Positions 35,164 to 44,871 of a stretch of 64,000 nucleotides of DNA are shown here, one piece after another (position 1 is the stretch's first letter; every line of letters starts with the position of its first letter). The stretch spans positions 62,001-126,000 of the forward strand of contig NZ_BAWM01000037.1 in NCBI RefSeq assembly GCF_000759675.1, in the 5' to 3' direction. This DNA comes from Neobacillus niacini. Its GTDB lineage: Bacteria; Bacillota; Bacilli; Bacillales; Cytobacillaceae. A model generated the notes under the pieces. That model was not told the DNA's origin. It ran no database searches and saw only the letters and a program-made list of their open reading frames with translations. A program made the translations under genes and the position numbers.

Positions 35164-35739
35164 ATGTCGGAGAAACAGTATTCATTGAAAGAAGCGATGC
35201 TATTTACCCAAAGGATTGGACAATTAAGTAAAGCCTTGTGGAAATCGATTGAGAAGGATTGGCAGCAATGGATAAAGCCTTTTGATTTAAATATTAATGA
35301 ACATCATATTCTTTGGATTGCATATCATTTAAATGGGGCTTCCATTTCAGATGTGGCAAAGTTTGGTGTCATGCATGTCTCAACAGCATTTAATTTTTCA
35401 AAAAAGTTAGAAGAAAGAGGATTGCTTCAATTTTCAAAGAAAGAAAACGATAAACGGAATACGTATATTCAGCTCACCCCTGAAGGTGAAGATATCTTTC
35501 TAAAAATTATGGAATCCTATCAGCCTACAGGCAATGCCGCATTTTCTGGCGCCCTGCCATTAAGAGAATTATATGGGAAGTTTCCCGATATTATTGAAAT
35601 GATGGCCATTGTTCGCAATATTTATGGCGAGGACTTTATGGAGATCTTTGAACGTTCTTTTCAAAATATTGAAACAGAATTTAAAGAAGATGATGGAAAA
35701 CTTAAGAAGATGGAGAAAACAGAACAAGAACTCTCTTGA
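35164..35739 (+). CDS. scoC: Transition-state regulator ScoC (Hpr), MarR family
   Basis: 191 aa from ATG at 35164, 8-9 nt after AGGTGA; ATG at 35158 is possible. The core [61 protein letters not shown] and [11 protein letters not shown] is almost identical to B. subtilis ScoC. This winged-helix repressor controls extracellular proteases, sporulation and peptide transport during the shift to stationary phase. It stands alone and is convergent with yhaI. Confidence 0.94.
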   Translation: MSEKQYSLKEAMLFTQRIGQLSKALWKSIEKDWQQWIKPFDLNINEHHILWIAYHLNGASISDVAKFGVMHVSTAFNFSKKLEERGLLQFSKKENDKRNTYIQLTPEGEDIFLKIMESYQPTGNAAFSGALPLRELYGKFPDIIEMMAIVRNIYGEDFMEIFERSFQNIETEFKEDDGKLKKMEKTEQELS

Positions 35740-35742
35740 TGT

Positions 35743-36081
35743 TTAAAGACATTTAATAAACTCTCTAAAAAGGGCTTCGTATAGGTGTTGCTCTATACAA
35801 GCTTGAACTACTTCCTTTGCGTCAAGTTTTTCCGGTAATAAATATAGAAACTCATTAAAAAGCGGATGAAAATTTATAAACCCTTCCGCTTTTTGTTCTT
35901 CCATTTTTTTGTTCAAATTCTCACATAGTTGGTCGAATGCCTCTACTTCCTGTTCTGAAATTCCATTCTCTATTACCAATCTATAGAATTCAAGATTTGG
36001 GGCAGCTAGCATCTTTAAAAGCAACCTTTGATGGTATTCGAGAAGATTCACTCGGGCTTGTAATTCAATATAATAATCCAT
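35743..36081 (-). CDS. yhaI: YhaI family protein (DUF1878)
   Basis: 112 aa, soluble and helical, matching YhaI in size and in being the neighbour of scoC. It begins MDYYIELQARVNLLEYHQRLL, a leucine-zipper-like segment. The function is unknown. The stop is 3 bp from that of scoC, so the two convergent transcripts overlap; no separate terminator was seen. Confidence 0.82.
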   Translation of the reverse strand: MDYYIELQARVNLLEYHQRLLLKMLAAPNLEFYRLVIENGISEQEVEAFDQLCENLNKKMEEQKAEGFINFHPLFNEFLYLLPEKLDAKEVVQACIEQHLYEALFREFIKCL

Positions 36082-36258
36082 TGACTTCGACCTCCGGTCA
36101 CTGCTTTACATTCCTATGTTCATTATTTACCCTTTTCAGGCAGAGATATACTTTTTAAAAAGTTATTTCCTACTTTTCTACCATTCCTTTTAACTATCTT
36201 TTTTTGTGAATTTTTGATAATGTATTAACATAAATGAACATCAGGGAGGGAATCGTTG

Positions 36259-36438
36259 ATGATCTCCATTTTTATTGTCTTGGCCATTTTTATTTTGTTT
36301 TATGTTAACAAGATGACCAATTCCCTTTGTATTCAAAAGGATATTCCAGAAGAACGCCAGCATAAAGTATTTCGTACAATTAATGTACTTGTCACGATAT
36401 TATTGATTTCTTCCTATGTGGAAATTTTGTATACATAG
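36259..36438 (+). CDS. Small membrane protein, function unknown
   Basis: 59 aa from ATG at 36259, 8 nt after AGGGAGGG. One helix at about residues 2-17, a charged middle (KDIPEERQHKVFR) and a second helix near the C-terminus. No named family recognised. A perfect palindromic terminator lies 40 bp after the stop, which supports a real transcript. Confidence 0.6.
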   Translation: MISIFIVLAIFILFYVNKMTNSLCIQKDIPEERQHKVFRTINVLVTILLISSYVEILYT

Positions 36439-36477
36439 GCCTACTTTATGTAATTTTGCATGGTTACACAAAAATAG

Positions 36478-36507
36478 AAGCGATGAGAAATTTCTCATCG
36501 CTTTTAA
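36478..36507. terminator. Bidirectional terminator
   Basis: Perfect 26-bp palindrome AAGCGATGAGAAA and its complement, then TTAATTTG on the plus strand. It sits between the 59-aa gene and the convergent YjcZ genes. Confidence 0.8.
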
Positions 36508-36519
36508 TTTGTTTTCAGG

Positions 36520-36612
36520 TTATAGCCAAGAAGCCCCAATAATTATTAATAGGATGAAAAGGACTACTATTAAAGCAAATCCTCCACCGTGGAAACCAAA
36601 TGTACCAGACAC
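36520..36612 (-). CDS. YjcZ-family sporulation protein (first of two)
   Basis: 30 aa. It starts at GTG 36612 (AGGGGAG 7 nt upstream): MSGTFGFHGGGFALIVVLF, then ILLIIIGASWL. A glycine-rich start and one hydrophobic helix ending GASW define the tiny YjcZ/YtzL-type spore proteins of Bacillaceae. Role unknown. It lies 57 bp downstream of its paralog. Confidence 0.82.
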   Translation of the reverse strand: MSGTFGFHGGGFALIVVLFILLIIIGASWL

Positions 36613-36669
36613 ACATTTCTCCCCTTTCATAAATGGTAAGCTGTTGTCTGCATCATTATATATATTCCA

Positions 36670-36759
36670 TTAACAGCAAATCCAAGATGCTCCAACAATA
36701 ATCAATAGAATGAATAGGACTACAATCAATGCAAATCCTGCTCCGTGTCCACCACTCAT
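36670..36759 (-). CDS. YjcZ-family sporulation protein (second of two)
   Basis: 29 aa: MSGGHGAGFALIVVLFILL then IIVGASWICC. AAGGAGG lies 7 nt before the ATG. It shares the core GFALIVVLFILLII with the neighbour, so the pair is a tandem duplication. It ends in two cysteines, unlike the neighbour. Probably transcribed together during sporulation. Confidence 0.85.
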   Translation of the reverse strand: MSGGHGAGFALIVVLFILLIIVGASWICC

Positions 36760-36948
36760 CGTAATACCTCCTTTATTATTTACTACGTTATACTATTCAA
36801 GCTTTAAACATTTCGACTAGGCGCTTACCTTATTTTCTTTAGAAAAAGTCCACCTTTTTCTTAATGGGTAATCATCCATAGAAAACAATACGTTTAGCCG
36901 ATGGGCAGTTGAATAGTTCTTTTTTTTTATTACATGTTATCGTATGTA

Positions 36949-37038
36949 CGAATTCTGAATTCGCAATAGGTAAATGCCCAGAATTCGAGAAACAAATACA
37001 CAGAAATTTTTTGCAGTGGTTACCATTTATGGTATAGT
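36949..37038 (+). promoter_or_regulatory. prsA promoter with two inverted repeats
   Basis: TTGCAG at 37011-37016 and TATAGT at 37033-37038 are 16 bp apart. A 14-bp palindrome, TACCATTTATGGTA (37021-37034), fills the spacer. Upstream, CGAATTCTGAATTCG (36949-36963) is a second palindrome, and CAGAATTCG recurs at 36979-36987. Both look like protein-binding sites; no regulator is assigned. The rest of the gap 36780-37090 holds no gene. Confidence 0.55.
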
Positions 37039-37090
37039 ATAGTTTGTGGACAAAAACCCACAAGAATTTACTGTTTAGGAGAGGTTCCTC

Positions 37091-37951
37091 ATGAAAAAAT
37101 GGATGTTAGCCCTTACATTTGCTGGCGGGGTTATTGCCTTAAGCGCATGTAATCAAAGCGGCGGTTCTACTGTAGCAGAAAGCAGTGCTGGAGATATTAC
37201 ACAGGATGAACTTTATGAAGCAATGAAGGAAAAGGTAGGGGCACAAGCATTACAACAGCTTGTCTATGAAAAAGTCCTAGCTGAGAAATACGAAGTAACC
37301 GACAAAGAATTGGATGCCAAAGTTGCCGAATTAAAAAAGCAGCTTGGAGACAACTTTGAAGCTGCACTAGCACAATACGGTTACGCAGATGAAGAAGCCT
37401 TTAAAGAGACGATGAAACTCGGCATGATGCAGGAAAAAGCTGCCATGAAATCAATCAAAGTAACAGATAAAGAAGTAAAGGAATACTACGATAACTATAA
37501 GCCTGAAATTAAGGCTCGTCATATTCTTGTTGCTGATGAAAAGACTGCATTAGAAGTGAAGCAAAAGCTTGATGCAGGAGAAAAATTCGAGGACGTCAGC
37601 AATACTTACTCTACCGACGAAGCGGCTAAAGCAGCTGGCGGTGACTTAGGCTGGTTTGGTCCAGGAGCAATGGATCCTGATTTTGAAGCTGCAGCATATG
37701 CACTTAAAAAAGATGAAATCAGTGCACCAGTTAAGACATCATTTGGATATCATATCATTCAACTAACAGACAAAAAAGAAAAGAAGTCCTTTGAAGAAAT
37801 GAAAGATCAAATGGAAAAAGAATTAAAATCTTCAAAATTAACGAATGAAAAGATTAATGAAATCATGCAAAAAGAAATTAAAGAAGCAAAAGTAAAAATA
37901 AGTGACAAAGACTTGAAGAACGCACTAGAGCCAGCAACTGCAGCACAATAA
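37091..37951 (+). CDS. prsA: Foldase lipoprotein PrsA
   Basis: 286 aa. The signal peptide ends in the lipobox LSAC with Cys20 as lipidated residue, so the protein is anchored outside the membrane. The parvulin PPIase domain (about residues 142-232) shows ARHILVADE, GGDLGWFGPGAMDPDFE and FGYHIIQL. Helical chaperone regions flank it. PrsA folds secreted enzymes after translocation and is essential in B. subtilis. It follows GAGAGG at the usual distance and has a strong terminator. Confidence 0.95.
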   Translation: MKKWMLALTFAGGVIALSACNQSGGSTVAESSAGDITQDELYEAMKEKVGAQALQQLVYEKVLAEKYEVTDKELDAKVAELKKQLGDNFEAALAQYGYADEEAFKETMKLGMMQEKAAMKSIKVTDKEVKEYYDNYKPEIKARHILVADEKTALEVKQKLDAGEKFEDVSNTYSTDEAAKAAGGDLGWFGPGAMDPDFEAAAYALKKDEISAPVKTSFGYHIIQLTDKKEKKSFEEMKDQMEKELKSSKLTNEKINEIMQKEIKEAKVKISDKDLKNALEPATAAQ

Positions 37952-37960
37952 GAAAAAAAA

Positions 37961-37989
37961 AACAGAAGGGAGCTCCCTTCTGTTTTTTT
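37961..37989. terminator. Bidirectional terminator prsA/yhaL
   Basis: Perfect palindrome of 24 bp centred on GAGCTC (AACAGAAGGGAG / CTCCCTTCTGTT), with a T-run on each strand. Confidence 0.88.
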
Positions 37990-38176
37990 ATTCCGCAGCC
38001 GCTCTTTCTCCGTCACGCCGTTCCTTTTCTTGTTCAAGCCGGGTTAAATAAATTTCTCCCTCTTTTTCAATATTCTCCATTTCTAACATACGTTCTTCTC
38101 TGCCTGTTTTGATGGCCATCAATGCACTTATTACAATACCAGCCACGACTGCATATACCCAAATTGGAATAGTCAT
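37988..38176 (-). CDS. yhaL: Sporulation protein YhaL
   Basis: 62 aa. One N-terminal membrane helix (MTIPIWVYAVVAGIVISAL) and a highly charged, helical tail (GREERMLEMENIEKEGEIYL). This matches YhaL, a sporulation-linked protein of unknown mechanism located beside prsA and yhaM in B. subtilis. Confidence 0.83.
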   Translation of the reverse strand: MTIPIWVYAVVAGIVISALMAIKTGREERMLEMENIEKEGEIYLTRLEQEKERRDGERAAAE

Positions 38177-38254
38177 TAATTTTTACTCCTTTCGCTAGTG
38201 GTTGTCCACTTTTTTATACAACATATTCGAGTTATAGATAAATATTCTTATGTG

Positions 38255-38282
38255 CAAAAAAAAATAACCCAGTCGGGTTATT
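38255..38282 (-). terminator. Terminator after the yhaM operon
   Basis: AATAACCC / GGGTTATT stem with a 4-nt loop and an 8-9 base T-run on the minus strand. Confidence 0.82.
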
Positions 38283-39227
38283 TTATTTATGAAATAGTGG
38301 TTTATAGAACGAGCGGTTTTCTAAAGCAAATACCCGTTCAGTAAATTCTCCAGGCTTAACTCTCTCTAAGGCACGATCGAGCATGTTCATTTTTGCGTCA
38401 AGATTATCGATATAGTGGAGAATTTCTGCTTCTTTAATTAATGGCGGCTTTGGACTGCCCCACTCCGCCTTTCCGTGATGACTTAATACAAGGTGTTGGA
38501 GTATTAACACTTCCTCACCAGATATCCCGAGCTCCTCAGCAGCTTTGCCTATTTCATTTACCATAATTGTAATATGACCAAGTAAATTTCCTTCTACTGT
38601 ATAAACAGTAGAAACTGGTCCCGATAATTCTACCACCTTCCCCATATCATGTAAGATCACTCCTGCGTAGAGTAAGTCCTTATCAAGACTAGGATAAAGT
38701 GTTGCAATGGATTTGGCTAGATCAAGCATACTAACAACGTGATAGACAAGTCCTGACACAAACTCATGATGATTCTTTGTTGCAGCTGGATACTCTAAAA
38801 ACGCTTGCTGATGTTTTTTTAATAAATGGCGGGTAATTCTTTGGATATTTGGATTTTTCATATCAAAAATATATTGTGTCAGTGTGCTGGTCATGTCCTC
38901 TTGGCTTAATGGAGCCGTCTCTAAAAAATCTTCCAATTTAACGGAGTCACTTGGTCCTGTTCTTCGAATCTGCCGGATCTTCAGCTGGCTTTTACCACGA
39001 TAATTATGAATATCCCCGATAATTTTAACAATTTTTTGTCCAGTGTAATTCTTTTCATCCTCTTCGTTGGCGTCCCAGAGTTTTGCTTCGATCTCACCAC
39101 TTTGATCTTGAAGGATAAGTGTTAAGAATGGCTTTCCATTACTTGCAATCCCTTTTGTAGCGCTTTTTATAAGTAAATACAGATCCACCTGTACTCCAAA
39201 ATCATATTGTAGAATTCCTTTATTCAT
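38283..39227 (-). CDS. yhaM: 3'-5' exoribonuclease YhaM
   Basis: 314 aa from the ATG at 39227, behind AAGGAG, the same length as B. subtilis YhaM. An N-terminal OB fold binds nucleic acid ([18 protein letters not shown]), and a C-terminal HD domain carries the catalytic metal site ([12 protein letters not shown] and [12 protein letters not shown]). It degrades single-stranded RNA and DNA from the 3' end. It follows yhaN by 40 bp in an operon with yhaO. Confidence 0.93.
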   Translation of the reverse strand: MNKGILQYDFGVQVDLYLLIKSATKGIASNGKPFLTLILQDQSGEIEAKLWDANEEDEKNYTGQKIVKIIGDIHNYRGKSQLKIRQIRRTGPSDSVKLEDFLETAPLSQEDMTSTLTQYIFDMKNPNIQRITRHLLKKHQQAFLEYPAATKNHHEFVSGLVYHVVSMLDLAKSIATLYPSLDKDLLYAGVILHDMGKVVELSGPVSTVYTVEGNLLGHITIMVNEIGKAAEELGISGEEVLILQHLVLSHHGKAEWGSPKPPLIKEAEILHYIDNLDAKMNMLDRALERVKPGEFTERVFALENRSFYKPLFHK

Positions 39228-39266
39228 CTCTCTCGCTCCTTCCCAATAATACAAGTATAACATTCT

Positions 39267-42200
39267 CTATGAAATTACTTCGACATTCCCTTTATGAAGA
39301 TACTGAACCTTTTCTGGTTGAAAATACTGAAGTAAATGTGTATGACAGGTAAAAAATAATATTTGATTATCTTTAAGCGTTGTTAAAAGCTCCATCACCT
39401 TTTTGGTTCGGTTAGCATCAAAATTCACAAAGCTATCATCGATGATAATGGGAAAACGATACTTTTCGTAAAGTGTGACCACCAGCGCCAATCTAATAGA
39501 AACGTATACTTGCTCCGTAGTAGCTTGACTTAACTCATTTGCCTCAAATAGAGTGTGATCACTTCTTTCAATCAGAAAACCAGTTCCGGACTGTTGAAGG
39601 TGTATACGCTCATATTGTTCCTCGGTAAGAAAGTAAAGGTATTCCTCTGCTTTAGCAAGCATTCTAGGCAAATGGACGTTTTTATACTTTTCAACCGTTT
39701 TTGATAGTATGTTTTGTGCTAAACAAAATACTGACCATTCTTTTGCAGCTTCCACTATCTCAAACTTTTGCTGTTTATAGTGGTGAAGTAACTCAGAGTA
39801 GGATCCTCCCTCTTCAAGAATTTGAATCTGATAGTTAGCAGCGGCTTGTTTTTCCTGCAGTTCAATTAATCTAGATGATAACGTTTCTTTCTCTTCATGA
39901 TAATCGATTAATAGTCCTTCTACATTATGAATTTGAAACAATCTTTCTATCTCGACTTGCTTTAGGAAAGAGGATTGTACCTGCTTACTTATGTCTGCAA
40001 GCCTTTCGATGAGCTTTATCTTTTTTTCGACTTTTTTACCAAGCTTATAGTATGCCTCTTCTTCCTCTACATTGGCTTCTTCAAGGAGTTTTTTCTTTTC
40101 TGCGATTAGATGTGCTTGCTCCAGTTTCATTTGATTAAGATCTGCCTCAAGGTCATCAAGCTTTCCTTGCTTTTCTTGAATTTTTATTAACTTTCCATGT
40201 TCTTCCTTTAGTTTGTTCCGTAATAAATACCCAATTTTTGAAAAATCACTAGCTTGGTCTACTAAATATTGGTTTGAGTAAGAAGTGAGTCTTTTCGTAA
40301 TGTTTTCCTGTTCAAGGCTAATTTTTTCCAACCTTGCTAACAAATTCTTTTTTTCTCTTCCTACTAGTTTATATTGTTCAATTAGCTGAAATGCTTCAAG
40401 GAAAAAAGAATGGGCAATATATTCCGGTATATGAAGTTCACTGCTCAGTTTTACTATCATTTCCTTATTTTCTGCTGCTTCGATTTCCCACTCCTCAAAT
40501 TTCCTGATTACTTTTTCATATTGAGTTTGCTGCTGTTCGAGCTTTATCTTTAATAGCTGTTGCTGCTCTTTCCTGTGATTATCTTGATTTAATTTTTCTA
40601 GAATGGCTGGGATGTTACTATTTATATATTCCTCTAGTTTTTGCATTAACTTTTTTTCATTTTCTAACAACCGACTTAGTTCCTGATTGCTCTTTGATTC
40701 ATTTTTACGAGTAAGGTTTTTACTAAGGAAAACTCCAATTAGAAAGCTTCCTAATACACAAAAAACTAACAGTATCCATTGCTTTGTATACAAGCCATAC
40801 AGTGATAGAACCAGCAATATCGCTCCAATGGTTAAGAATTGAATTTGTTTTTGCTTATTGATCTTAGCCAATGTTTTTTTATCTTGTTCATGAGTATGTT
40901 GATAATACTCTATTTTGTCTTGGACTGCCTTTAAATCGTATTCGACTTTTCTTTTTTCACTTTCCTCACTTACTAACTTTTCAAGCCTTGCTCTTTCATG
41001 AAGTGGGATCATTTGGCTTTCTGTAAAGCGAACTTTTCCTTCTAGCTCCTCAAGAGAGTTTTTTTCTTCTCGAAATTTCTCCTCAAGATCCTGTTTTACA
41101 TCTAAAAGCTTTTGCTTTTTTCGTGCTGCCTGCTCTACTTGATTTTTTATATATATATTCGTGTTTATCGTCTGGACTTCTTCTTCTTTTAAAGGTAAGT
41201 GTAGTCTTTCGTTTATGATGGAGATTTTTTCTTCCAAATCAACCAATTTCAATTCACATTGTTGTTTTTCTAAAGTCAGCTGTTCATAAATGGGCACCTT
41301 CTCTAATACAGCAAGAATCTGGGACTCATTAGCAAGCAATTGCTTTTCTGGCTGTATAGAGGCAACTTCATTTTTTAATTGAGTGATTCTTTCCATTAAA
41401 CTTGAAATCTGAGCATTATAGGGGTAAATTAGCTGATTTATTTTTTCTAGTCGTTCAACACCTCTAGCAGGGAATGAATATTCCCCTAATAACTTGATTT
41501 CAGTATTGATCCATCTCTCCTCTTTGACGAGTGAATGGATCCTCTGCCACTCATTTAATTTTTCAACCTCGCCCTTTAATTCCTGCAGAGAATTACTTAT
41601 TCTCTCTACTTCTTTTTGTATCTTTTCTTTATCTGAGATCAATCCTTCGTATTCTTGATTTTTGCCGGCTGCTTTTTTTAGTTCACCACTAAGTTCGTGA
41701 AGGGCTTTTAGTTTTTCATTTACCACCGGCTTCTTCCCACTCGGTTTAAAACGGGCTTCTAATTCTTTCTGGAGTTCTGCCTCAGTCTTCGCTAGTCGTT
41801 CTGTTCCGAGTGTACCAGTTGAAAATAAAAACTTGCCCAATTCCTCCCCTTTCATTTGGTGGATATTTTGCAGGCCATGTAAATTAAATGAAAAAATCGC
41901 TTGAAATAACCCTTTATCCATATTTCCTAGTAATTGCTTAAGAAGGGTCTCATCTCCTGTCATCCCGTCCTCTAGCGTTACCATAACGTCCCCAGAAGCC
42001 TTTCCTCTAACCCTCTCTATAGTGGCAAGTCCAAACTCATCAAAGAAAATTCTTAGCTTACCGCCATAATTTGATCCGTTTTTCGGCACATAGCGCAGCT
42101 CCGAAGATTGCTTCGTTGGGAACCCAAATAGAATTCCATGAATAAATGCCATGATCGTGGATTTTCCTGCTTCATTTTCACCATAAAACACTTGAAAGTC

Positions 42201-42269
42201 AGAAAAGTCCTTTATGACTACATTATTTATTTGACCATAGCCGTATATATGTATCTCTTGGATTTTCAA
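39267..42269 (-). CDS. yhaN: SbcC/Rad50-like AAA ATPase YhaN (SbcE)
   Basis: 1000 aa. Walker A GENEAGKST near residue 32, long coiled-coil arms (about 170-800) broken by a hydrophobic stretch near 490-510 (FLTIGAILLVLSLYGL), and a C-terminal ATPase half with LSQATTEQVYVSIRLAL and IIIDDSFVNFD (Walker B). It is the ATPase partner of YhaO and akin to Rad50-Mre11. The pair acts in DNA end processing. The central hydrophobic segment, unusual for Rad50, may be a membrane contact. Confidence 0.88.
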   Translation of the reverse strand: MKIQEIHIYGYGQINNVVIKDFSDFQVFYGENEAGKSTIMAFIHGILFGFPTKQSSELRYVPKNGSNYGGKLRIFFDEFGLATIERVRGKASGDVMVTLEDGMTGDETLLKQLLGNMDKGLFQAIFSFNLHGLQNIHQMKGEELGKFLFSTGTLGTERLAKTEAELQKELEARFKPSGKKPVVNEKLKALHELSGELKKAAGKNQEYEGLISDKEKIQKEVERISNSLQELKGEVEKLNEWQRIHSLVKEERWINTEIKLLGEYSFPARGVERLEKINQLIYPYNAQISSLMERITQLKNEVASIQPEKQLLANESQILAVLEKVPIYEQLTLEKQQCELKLVDLEEKISIINERLHLPLKEEEVQTINTNIYIKNQVEQAARKKQKLLDVKQDLEEKFREEKNSLEELEGKVRFTESQMIPLHERARLEKLVSEESEKRKVEYDLKAVQDKIEYYQHTHEQDKKTLAKINKQKQIQFLTIGAILLVLSLYGLYTKQWILLVFCVLGSFLIGVFLSKNLTRKNESKSNQELSRLLENEKKLMQKLEEYINSNIPAILEKLNQDNHRKEQQQLLKIKLEQQQTQYEKVIRKFEEWEIEAAENKEMIVKLSSELHIPEYIAHSFFLEAFQLIEQYKLVGREKKNLLARLEKISLEQENITKRLTSYSNQYLVDQASDFSKIGYLLRNKLKEEHGKLIKIQEKQGKLDDLEADLNQMKLEQAHLIAEKKKLLEEANVEEEEAYYKLGKKVEKKIKLIERLADISKQVQSSFLKQVEIERLFQIHNVEGLLIDYHEEKETLSSRLIELQEKQAAANYQIQILEEGGSYSELLHHYKQQKFEIVEAAKEWSVFCLAQNILSKTVEKYKNVHLPRMLAKAEEYLYFLTEEQYERIHLQQSGTGFLIERSDHTLFEANELSQATTEQVYVSIRLALVVTLYEKYRFPIIIDDSFVNFDANRTKKVMELLTTLKDNQILFFTCHTHLLQYFQPEKVQYLHKGNVEVIS

Positions 42270-42286
42270 CCAATCATCTCCCTTCT

Positions 42287-43504
42287 CTATTGATACAATA
42301 ATCCAATTAAAAGTTTCTCAGCTTTTTCCATTAATTCTCTCTGTTCGCTTTCCGTTAAACTTTTTAAATATTTTCTGCCCAGTTGATGTTCATATAATGG
42401 TGCTATTGCATTTTCGGGATTCTGATAGTCATCGATTGTTGCAAAAAGCTCCGAATAAAAATCAGCTTCATTCATTAAATTTTTTCTATCAATCTGCTGG
42501 TTATCCTCTAGGTTCAAATTAACGATCCAAACAAATGATTCTTCATCATTTTCATAGTCTAACAATAACTCAAGAAGTTCTATATCCAGGATTTTTTGCT
42601 CTTGGAAATCATCCAATTGAACATTTTTTAGGTTCAAGGTTAGTAGAGTACCAATACCGGCTTTACGCAGCCGTTCGATTGTAAGTTGACACAATTGAAA
42701 GATTTCTTGAAAATTTTGTGCGGAAGCGGTATCGACCGAAACTTCCTCCCATACCACGTCAGAAGTTTCTACAAATACCTTTTTGGTTTCGAATTCATTT
42801 AACGTAACATGATAACATCCCTTTACCCCTAATTCCTTTTTATTACGTCCTTGGAGGTTACCAGGATAAATGATTGGCGGCGTTTCAGATAATATTGTCC
42901 GTTTATGGATATGTCCTAAAGCCCAATAATCGAATTGTTTCTCAAGGAGATCCTTGATAGAAAATGGGGCGTAATTATCGTGGTCCGTTCCTCCACCTTC
43001 ATTCCCATGAAGGATTCCAATATGAAAATCGGCAGGATCATGTTTTTGATAGTCATCGATTCTTTTATCAAGAATATGTCGCTGAAGATAACTAAATCCA
43101 TATAGATGGACTGTCTCGCCACGTTTTGTATGGAATACCTTCATTTCCACTTCACTGCCAAAGAAATGAACGTTCGAGGGCATATCAAGATGTACCCATG
43201 AGCCATTTAAATGATCATGGTTTCCATGAATAACATAAACGGGAATTTCCTTTTGTGAAAGCTTTTGCATTTCATTCCGGAAGCGTGATTGTGCACGTAA
43301 GCTTCTATCTTCACCATCATATAAATCCCCGGCTAAAATAACAAAATCTACGTTATGATCAATAGCTGCTGCTGTAAGTCTTTCTAATGCTGCGAACGTA
43401 CTCCCTCTCACTCTTGAAAGGATGTTAGCAGGCAAATGCTTTAAGCCAACCATAGGACTGTCCAAATGCAGATCTGCAGCGTGTAAAAATGATATCTGTT
43501 TCAT
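42287..43504 (-). CDS. yhaO: Mre11/SbcD-like nuclease YhaO (SbcF)
   Basis: 405 aa. The metallophosphoesterase motifs are in order: HAADLHLDSP, ILAGDLYDGED, VIHGNHDHLNG, HGNEGG and GHIHKR. These bind two metals for exonuclease and endonuclease action on DNA ends. It lies 17 bp upstream of yhaN, as expected for a nuclease-ATPase pair. The addA neighbours sbcC and sbcD of B. subtilis are absent here, but this second pair is kept. Confidence 0.92.
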   Translation of the reverse strand: MKQISFLHAADLHLDSPMVGLKHLPANILSRVRGSTFAALERLTAAAIDHNVDFVILAGDLYDGEDRSLRAQSRFRNEMQKLSQKEIPVYVIHGNHDHLNGSWVHLDMPSNVHFFGSEVEMKVFHTKRGETVHLYGFSYLQRHILDKRIDDYQKHDPADFHIGILHGNEGGGTDHDNYAPFSIKDLLEKQFDYWALGHIHKRTILSETPPIIYPGNLQGRNKKELGVKGCYHVTLNEFETKKVFVETSDVVWEEVSVDTASAQNFQEIFQLCQLTIERLRKAGIGTLLTLNLKNVQLDDFQEQKILDIELLELLLDYENDEESFVWIVNLNLEDNQQIDRKNLMNEADFYSELFATIDDYQNPENAIAPLYEHQLGRKYLKSLTESEQRELMEKAEKLLIGLLYQ

Positions 43505-43576
43505 AGAATGCTCCTTTCAGTGAGTTTTTCTTTATTGTAACACCCACAAAAACCGAATGCACGTTCTGAATAGAAA

Positions 43577-43612
43577 TTTTAAAAAAGCTTTGCCATTTTA
43601 GGCAAAGCTTTT
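43577..43612 (-). terminator. Terminator after yhaQP
   Basis: Perfect 12-bp stem AAAAGCTTTGCC / GGCAAAGCTTTT with a 6-nt loop and a TT-rich minus-strand tail. Confidence 0.82.
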
Positions 43613-43617
43613 AAAAT

Positions 43618-44871
43618 TTATTCGTTTTTGGTTAATTGCAGAGCCTTTTTTATATCCTTGAAGGAATTTGATTTTCCGTACATTAGTACACCGCCACGGT
43701 AAACACGGGCACCAAATACTGCTAAGAAAATTATTGTCCCCAATAGGATTGAAATCCCTAATGCAGCTTCCCAAACAGGAATATTCAGCATTCCTACACG
43801 TAAAAACATAATCATGGGTGTGAAAAATGGTATATACGATGTTATGACTATAAATGGAGAATCTGGCTTTCCAAGACCAAACATCGCAATCATAAATCCT
43901 GCCACAACAAGTAAGGTCATTGGTGTAATCATTTGTTGAACATCCTCAATCCTACTGACGAGCGAACCTAAAAAGGCAGCTAGGGTAGCATAGAGGAAAT
44001 ACCCTAAGATAAAGAAAACAACAGCATACGCAATGGTTGATAACGAAATATTACCAAATCCAAATGCATCAAAAAAACCACCTTCTAGAGAAGACAAATT
44101 CCGTTTTATGGAGAAATAACCTACTGATAGTAGTACTGCAAGCTGAGTTAAGCTTAACAGACCAATACCCAGTATTTTTGCAAACATCTGCTTGATCGGT
44201 GATACGCTAGATATCAAGATTTCCATCACTCTCGATGACTTTTCTGTCGCCACTTCCATTGCAATCATATTAGCATACATGATTACTGCAAAATAGATGA
44301 TAAACAGCAGGACATAAACCAGTCCCCGAGCCTGATTCAATTCTTCTTCCGTTTTTGCGTTTTCTTCAAGAGCAATTTTCTCGAAAGAAACTGGTTCATA
44401 TAGTTGTTGGAGCTGCTCTGGTGTTAGGTTAATTTTTGAAGCTGCAAGCATTGTTTTCATTTGCTGAAGCCCTGTCTGAAGATCGGAAAATATTGATGAA
44501 TCCGCTACACTCATTGCTTTGTATGTAGCTTCAGGCAATTGTTCTGCATCATAACGAAGCTGGACAATTCCTGCATATTCTCCCTCTTCTACTGCCTTTT
44601 CAGCCTCTTTTTCAGAGCCGTCAAACTCTGTCAGTTGAAGGTCTTTATTTAATGCACTCATTTGTTCTTTAAGCGGTACATATAGCTGACCTGTTTCATC
44701 TAAAACCGCAACCTTTTCTTTACCGCCTCCTTTATCGAAAACTTCAATAATATTACTCATATTGGTCAACGCTAAAGTGATGACTACCGTCAACAATGTT
44801 GTGATCAAAAATGACTTTGTTTTTAATTTATTTAAATACGTATGGAATAAAATAATCCAAAACTTATTCAT
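43618..44871 (-). CDS. yhaP: ABC transporter permease YhaP (NatB-like)
   Basis: 417 aa from the ATG at 44871, 6 nt after GTAGGTGATT. One N-terminal helix, a large outer domain (about 40-170), then five or six helices (from about 190). EVATEKSSRVMEILISSVSP is the hallmark of the ABC-2/NatB permeases. Substrate unknown; relatives export sodium or lipids and peptides. The start overlaps the yhaQ end by 8 bp. Confidence 0.9.
   Translation of the reverse strand: MNKFWIILFHTYLNKLKTKSFLITTLLTVVITLALTNMSNIIEVFDKGGGKEKVAVLDETGQLYVPLKEQMSALNKDLQLTEFDGSEKEAEKAVEEGEYAGIVQLRYDAEQLPEATYKAMSVADSSIFSDLQTGLQQMKTMLAASKINLTPEQLQQLYEPVSFEKIALEENAKTEEELNQARGLVYVLLFIIYFAVIMYANMIAMEVATEKSSRVMEILISSVSPIKQMFAKILGIGLLSLTQLAVLLSVGYFSIKRNLSSLEGGFFDAFGFGNISLSTIAYAVVFFILGYFLYATLAAFLGSLVSRIEDVQQMITPMTLLVVAGFMIAMFGLGKPDSPFIVITSYIPFFTPMIMFLRVGMLNIPVWEAALGISILLGTIIFLAVFGARVYRGGVLMYGKSNSFKDIKKALQLTKNE

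Noticed and set aside
36872..37063. 63-aa minus-strand frame before prsA
   Set aside because: Runs through the prsA promoter palindromes and has no ribosome site.
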